Source: Narthecium ossifragum (Eukaryota; Streptophyta; Magnoliopsida; Dioscoreales; Nartheciaceae). From it: 64,000 bases of DNA. The stretch spans positions 14,710,615 through 14,774,614 of the forward strand of contig OY986969.1 in assembly GCA_963920575.1 (NCBI GenBank), in the 5' to 3' direction. The position numbers and the translations under genes are program-made. This document shows, one piece after another, positions 58,227 through 64,000 of the stretch; position 1 is the stretch's first letter, and each line of letters starts with the position of its first letter. Under the pieces are notes generated by a model. That model was not told where the DNA came from and made no database searches. It was given only the letters and a program-made list of their open reading frames with translations.

Positions 58227-59455
58227 CTAGAGGCTTTCTGAAGGAGTGCTAGGTGGAAATTCAGTCTTGATGTAGGTGAAGATCTCATCAAGTTGCTGAG
58301 ACACTTTGGCTTGATCTCCGGTGTTGTTTGCTTGGGAAGTCTTGATGTCTTCTAGACTTAGTTCCATTCTCCCCATTCTAGCTTCGAGATCATCAAGCCT
58401 TTGTGCCGTGGTGCGACAAACTCGGCTACTAGAGGCTTCTCCGTGATGTTCTTCAAGCAAAGGCTCTCCCCCTATATTTTCTTCTCCATGCTCCTCTTGA
58501 GGCTCATCATCCTCATCGGCACTGAGCTGAGGCCAACCGAGGCCTAAAGCTCGTTTGGCGGCCTTCATCCACTTGTAGGTGGATTTGTTGAAGGATTGGG
58601 AAAGGGGTTTGCGTTCATAATCGGCTAGGTTTAGGGTGAGGGCTTTGAAAATGTTTGTTAGGAGCCCCCCAAAAGGAAGTGATTGCCTAGCATTTAGATT
58701 TAGCATTTCCTTGATAATTAGATAGCCTAGGTTAAGAGGTTTTCTCCTAACCATGCAAGAAAGAACATAGGCATGGATTGGTTTCAAATTATCATGATGG
58801 CCAAGCTTAGAAAATAGGTTTGTTCCTAGGAAGTGGGCAAGCTCCCTAAATTGTTGGTTGAGGCTATTTAGTTCTATAGGGATTTTCTCAACTTGTAGAG
58901 GCTTGAGGATAACTTTTCTCCCTTGTTTATCATGATTAGCTCTATTTAAATCCTCATGGGAAGTAAAGTAAATGCACTCTCCTGAATTAGGTGCATTAAG
59001 TAGCTCATTCAACCATTCTATGGTAATTTTGATTTCATTACCATAGACATAGCTAGTAATAGCTACATATCCCTCATCATCTATATCCTCACTTATATTG
59101 CAATAAAAATACCTAATCATTTCGGGATAGATGTGTTGAGGCATTTCTAAGAATTTGTTCCATTCCATATCAGTGAAGTATTGCTCTACTACGTGTTTTT
59201 TGTTTAAGGCAGTTGTAAGGCTCTACCCGAGACTACAAACTTGTCCTTAAAATCAGGCCAGGATTTATACCTCTCCATATCTAGGAAGAAGTACTCGTCG
59301 TAGGAGGGGGTAGGTTGAGGATTGGATGAAGAACCTCCTTGAGCTCCTTTGGCTTTCTTTGCTCCGGTTGACTTCTTTGAGGGTGCCTTTTTCCGTTTCC
59401 CAGGTGAGCTTGGTTCCTCAGGTGGTGGAGGGCCAGCATTCTTGGTGCGAGCCAT
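58227..59455 (-). pseudogene. Third ORF of SIRE unit E (after pol), one frameshift
   Basis: Two open pieces: 59204-59455 (MARTKNAGPPPPEEPSSPGK, a very basic Lys/Ala/Ser-rich start) and 58227-59168 (MEWNKFLEMPQHIYPEMIRY, then YVAITSYVYGNEIKITIEWL, HAYVLSCMVRRKPLNLGYL). The second frame is already open upstream (ALNKKHVVEQYFTDM), so one frameshift near 59220 splits a protein of about 410 residues. The end is acidic with a heptad-like tail (RLDDLEARMGRMELSLEDI). It resembles proteins listed in plants as putative plant transposon protein domain. Its place, between pol and the 3' LTR, is where SIRE elements carry an env-like ORF, but I see no signal peptide or membrane segment. Confidence 0.7.
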
Positions 59456-60126
59456 TTTCCACAGGTTGGTTAGGGTTTTGAGTGGGAAGGAGGAGATCGG
59501 TTTGAGAAGGAGAAGAGGAGGAGTGGCTGCGGGTGTTTTGAGTAGCTAGGGCACGATCGAACCAGTGAGGAGAGAATGGTTTGATCGGGAGTTATAAGGA
59601 GAGATTTGAGTGGAAAAGACGAAAAAGCCCCGACTTAACTTGTCACACGGGCCGTGGCGGTCGACCGTAGGAACTTGGCGGTCGACCGTCGCGAGCATTG
59701 TGTTTAAAAAAAGCGTCGCACGGTCGATCCGAAGACTTGGCGGTCGACCGTCGCACATATTTTGTCGCACGGTCGATCCAACGAAGTTGGCGGTCGACCG
59801 TGGCACACAATGGGTCTAAAAGTTACATCCCACGGTCAATCCGAGGAACTTGGCGGTCGACCATCCAGTGCGAAGGTACGCACTGTCGACCGTCAAGAAG
59901 GCTGGATCGACCGTCATCCCCAGAAAGTGAGTTTTGAAATTCAATTTAAAATTATTTTTAAATCAAAACATCACAAATGTTTGCAAGCACGTGTAACTAA
60001 ATATTATGAGACAAAAATCACTCATTAATCATAATATTAACTTAATTTACCAAAATTTAGCATTCAAGTAGAATATGGTATGAAAAGCAGTTAAAGAGGT
60101 GACCATGCCTTTTCCTTTTAGCTCCT
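59456..60126 (-). repeat. Spacer between pol and third ORF with GGTCGACCGT array
   Basis: From 59659 to 59915, GGTCGACCGT (59659, 59680, 59740, 59788) alternates with CGGTCGATCC-type copies at spacings of about 20-65 bases. The palindromes match those in the SIRE and A/A' LTRs. The rest is AT-rich with no ORF. Confidence 0.8.
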
Positions 60127-63100
60127 TTATTTTGGACATCCATTGGACATCCCAAGCTCCCTTAGTAGATAGAGAATTCTGTCTTCACTCAAGGGTTTAG
60201 TTAGAATATCTGCAATTTGATGTTCGGTGCTAACAAACTCAAGTGCAATATCTCCTTTTTGTGCATGATCACGAAGGAAATGATGTCTAATTTCTATGTG
60301 CTTTGTTCTAGAATGCAAGATGGGATTTTTAGATAAGTTTATGGCACTAGTGTTGTCACATCTAATGGGAATTTTGCCTACATGTATTTCATAATCTTCC
60401 AATTGCATTTTCATCCAAAGCAATTGTGCACAACAACTACCCGCCGCCATATATTCCGCTTCGGCGGTGGATAAAGCAACTGAATTTTGCTTCTTGGAAA
60501 ACCAAGAAACAAGTGCATGACCAAGAAAGTGACATGTGCCACTTGTGCTTTTTCTATCAAGTCTACATCCGGGATAATCCGCATCGGAGTAGCCAATTAG
60601 ATCAAAAGATGATCTTCTAGGATACCACAAACCATAATTTTGGGTTCCTATTAGATATCTAAAAATCCTCTTGACCGCAACCAAATGAGATTCCTTAGGA
60701 CAAGATTGATATCTAGCACAAAGGCAAACACTAAACATGATGTCCGGTCTACTAGCGGTCAAATAGAGTAAAGAACCAATCATCCCTCTATAAAGTGTTT
60801 GTTCAACGGGTTTCCCATCTTCATCCTTGTCTAGCTTTAGTGTTGTACACATGGGGGTTCTATAAATTTTGGATTCTACAAAATCATATTTCTTGAGTAG
60901 GTCTCTAGTGTATTTAGCTTGATTAATAAAGATCCCTCCTCGAGTTTGCATGATTTGTAAACAAAGAAAATAATTGAGTTCACCCATTAAACTCATCTCA
61001 AACTCACTTTGCATGCATGTGAAAAATTCTTCACAAAGTTTATCATTTGTAGAACCCAAAATGATATCATCAACACAAATTTGAACCAAGAGCAAGTCTT
61101 TGCCTTTTGATTTGGTAAACAATGTAGTATCAATTTTTCCTCTACAAAAATCATTATCCATCAAGAATTTGCTAAGCCTTTCATACCAAGCTCTAGGAGC
61201 TTGTTTTAATCCATATAAGGCTTTAGTGAGTTTGAATACATGATCCCTCAATTTATAGTCTTCAAAACCGGGGGGTTGTTCAACATAGACTTCTTCTTTT
61301 AGTAAACCATTTAAGAAAGCACTCTTAACATCCATTTGATATAATTTGAAATCTTTGTAAGATGCAAAAGCTAGAAGTAGTCTTATTGCCTCAAGTCTAG
61401 CTACCGGTGCAAAAGTCTCATCAAAATCAATTCCTTCTTGTTGATTGAAATGTTTTGCAACTAGTCTAGCTTTATTCCTTATAATTGTTCCTGATTCATC
61501 CATCTTGTTTCTAAACACCCATTTAGTACCTATAACGGAATGATCATGAGGTCTAGGTACCAAATTCCAAACTTCATTTCTTTCAAATTGATTCAACTCT
61601 TCTTGCATTGCTAGGATCCAATGATCATCCTCTAGTGCTTCCTCTATCGTTTTAGGCTCAATTTGAGATAGGAAGGCTAGATTTGCACAAGTATTTAAAG
61701 AAGATCTAGTTTGGATTCCTCTTGATGGTTCACCAATTATTAATTCCTTTGGGTGCGAAGATGCATACTTCCAATCCTTTGGCAACTCATGATGTTGATC
61801 ACTAGGTATAATCTCAAGAGATTCCTCAAATCTAACATTCAATTCTTCAACATCATTTTGGGTTTCATCCAATAAGTCTTTTGATTTGTCATTTGGGATT
61901 TCCTCATCTTTATCATTATCAATTCTACTAGGAATTAAAATCATTTCATCAAATGTCACATGCATTGATTCTTCAACCACCAAAGTCCTTTTATTGAAGA
62001 TTCTATAACTTTTACTTCTTCCCGAATATCCAAGGAAGACTCTTTCATCGGATCTAGCATCAAATTTTCCAAGATTATCCTTGCCATTGTTCAAGATAAA
62101 ACATTTGCAACCAAAAGCTCTAAAGTACCCAATCTTTGGAATTCTTCCTTTCCAAAGCTCATAGGGGGTTTTCTTCAAAATGGGTCTCAAGGTTACTCTA
62201 TTTATCACATGGCAAGAGGTATTGATTGCTTCGGCCCAAAAATACTTAGGAAGATTATTTTCACATAATAAAGTTCTAGCCATGTCTTGTAGGGTTCTAT
62301 TCTTCCTTTCAACAACACCATTTTGTTGAGGGGTTCTAGGTGAAGAGAAGTTATGGGAAATCCCGTTGTCATTACAAAACTTTTCTAGATGGGAATTCTT
62401 GAATTCTCCTCCATTATCACTTCTATTGCAAGTAATGAGAATACCTTTCTTATTTTGGACTCTTCTACAAAAGTTGGTGAATTCCTCAAAGACTTCATCT
62501 TTGTGTGCAAGGAAAATTACCCATGTGAATCTAGTGTAGTCATCTACTAAAACAAATGCATATGAGCTACCACCTAAGCTAGTTGGTTTAGTAGGCCCAA
62601 AAAGGTCCATATGAATGAGTTCTAGTGCTCTTGTGGTAGAAACTACATCTTTAGACTTGAAAGAGGATTTTACTTGTTTTCCTCTTTGACATGCATCACA
62701 AATCTTGTCTTTCTCATATTTGATCTTGGGAAGTCCAAGAACAAGGTCTTTTCGAGAAAGTTTGGATATTAAATTCATGTGAGCATGCCCAAACCTTCTA
62801 TGCCATAACCAAGAATTTTCATTTAAAGCACTAAGACATAGATCATCATGGCAAACAAGATCATTTAGATAAAATGTGTATACATTACCATCACGATGTT
62901 CTACTAGCAAGATTTTATCACTAAGAGCATTCTTAACATAGCATTTTGAATCTTCAAAAATAACTTTGTTACCTCTATCACATAGTTGACTAATGCTAAG
63001 TAAGTTATGTTTCAAACCTTCAACTAAGAGAACATTTTCAATAATAATGGAAGAGGTTTTACCAATATTGCCAATGCCAATAATTTTTCCTTTTCCATTA

Positions 63101-64000
63101 TGTCCAAAAGTCACCATTCCTCCATCTTTAGGTTGAAGGGTTGAGAACATGCTCCTTTCACCCGTCATATGTCTTGAGCATCCACTATCAAGGTACCATC
63201 TTTTAGCCTTTGAGTTGGTCTTGATCTTGGATCTCATGCAATCCTCATTTTCTTCTTCTTCCTCATCTCCATGTGCCATTAAGCATATGTTGGCTACCTC
63301 TTGCTCTTCTTCATCGGATGAAGTCTCCACATCGCTTTCTCCCCAAGTAGCCACCATTGCCTTCCTACTATTGAACTCCTTTCTTGAAGGCTTCTTGAGT
63401 TGAGGACATTCAAGCTTGATGTGTCCAGGCTTCCTACACTCATAACATATGATTTCATTTGAGTTAGAAGAAGTAGGATTATACCTTTCACCTTTGAAGA
63501 ATTTCTTCTTGAAGAATTTCTTTCCTCCTTGGCGTTTGAAAATCTTTTGTATTCTCCTTGATATCATCGCCAACTCCTCATCGTCATCTCCATCGCTTGA
63601 ATCGGATGAGTCTTTGCTAGATGACTTGAAGGCAACCGTCTTCTTCTTTTTGTCTCCCTCTTCGTTGCTCCTCTTCAAGTTCATCTCATAGGTCATGAGG
63701 GAACCCATGAGCTCATCTAGTGACAATTTGGATAGATCCTTGGCTTCTTCTATCGCTGTAACTTTGGGATCTCACGACTTAGGTAGACACCTAAGGATCT
63801 TCCTCACAATCTCATCATTAGCATAAATTCTTCCAAGAGATTCAAGCATATTTAATATGTTATTAAAACGTGTAAACATCTCACTAATAGTCTCATCATT
63901 CTTCATACAAAATAATGCATACTCATGTACTAGCATACTTATCTTTGACTCTTTAACCCGGTTAGTTCCTTCATATGTAACCTCAAGCTTATCCCATATC
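60127..64000 (-). CDS. SIRE-type copia gag-pol of unit E, 5' end outside window, one TGA in gag
   Basis: An unbroken 1199-codon frame (63726-60127) holds the second half of gag and all of pol. Residues from the Met at 63726: CCHC knuckle 94-107 ([14 protein letters not shown]); protease DSG at 180-182; integrase zinc site H309/H314/C343/C346 and DDE D374, D437, E473; RT D799 and ICVDD (D886, D887); RNase H D1048, E1089, D1124. The frame continues upstream to the window edge through gag ([20 protein letters not shown]) with a single TGA at 63772-63774 in place of Trp. All catalytic residues expected for protease, integrase, RT and RNase H are present, making this the best preserved element here. 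Motifs and the following third ORF fit the SIRE/Maximus lineage. Transcribed leftward; the promoter would be the 5' LTR beyond 64000. Confidence 0.93.

Noticed and set aside
59659..59915. CRISPR-like regularly spaced repeats
   Set aside because: The repeats are short palindromes with irregular spacing, lie inside a plant retrotransposon and have no cas genes.

Overview
The window is plant nuclear DNA made almost entirely of transposable elements. No host gene, rRNA or tRNA gene is recognisable. The evidence is plant-type Ty3/gypsy (Tat, Athila and Del/Tekay chromovirus lineages), SIRE-type Ty1/copia and CACTA sequences, long TG...CA LTRs with 5-bp target duplications, tRNA-Met and Athila-type primer binding sites, and a CACTA gene with GT-AG introns. 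This suggests a flowering plant with a large, repeat-rich genome; the species cannot be told from the sequence.

Layout. 1-1661: decayed Tat gag-pol (minus). 1662-4490: 3' LTR and integrase end of a Del/Tekay element (here A', minus). 4491-5599: truncated plus-strand LTR (C) inserted in that integrase. 5600-15584: a minus-strand Athila-type LTR split by a complete gag-only Athila element (5962-12012) and a TSD-flanked solo LTR (12641-15107). 15585-17260: protease, gag and PBS of another Del element (A, minus). 17261-33836: the 5' LTR of A, split by a solo LTR (18116-20562), an internally deleted Athila element (20591-25504) and a CACTA transposon (25752-32484). 33837-45947: one plus-strand Del/Tekay element (B) in six pieces (gag, zinc knuckle/protease, RT, RT, RNase H, start of integrase), separated by five LTR insertions. 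45948-46642: Del LTR fragment. 46643-53487: 3' half of a minus-strand Athila element (F), itself holding a solo LTR (50138-52437). 53488-64000: SIRE-type copia array (minus) in which a gag-only unit (D) and a nearly intact unit (E) share one LTR.

Most functions are dead: coding regions carry stops, frameshifts and deletions. The best preserved are the SIRE pol at the right edge, the six-exon CACTA accessory gene (29298-30911) and the gag-like ORF of the gag-only Athila element. Many insertions have exact or near-exact 5-bp (CACTA: 3-bp) duplications, so the nesting order can be read directly.

The most unusual signal is not a gene. Clusters of short CpG-centred palindromes (GGTCGACCGT, CGATCGATCG, AGGATCGATCCT and decayed forms) occur in LTRs or untranslated parts of three unrelated lineages (Del/Tekay, Athila, SIRE), and they are the places where the two LTRs of one element differ by whole units. 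A second signal is a solo LTR without target duplication (5600-15584) that can explain, by one inter-element recombination, several broken elements at once.
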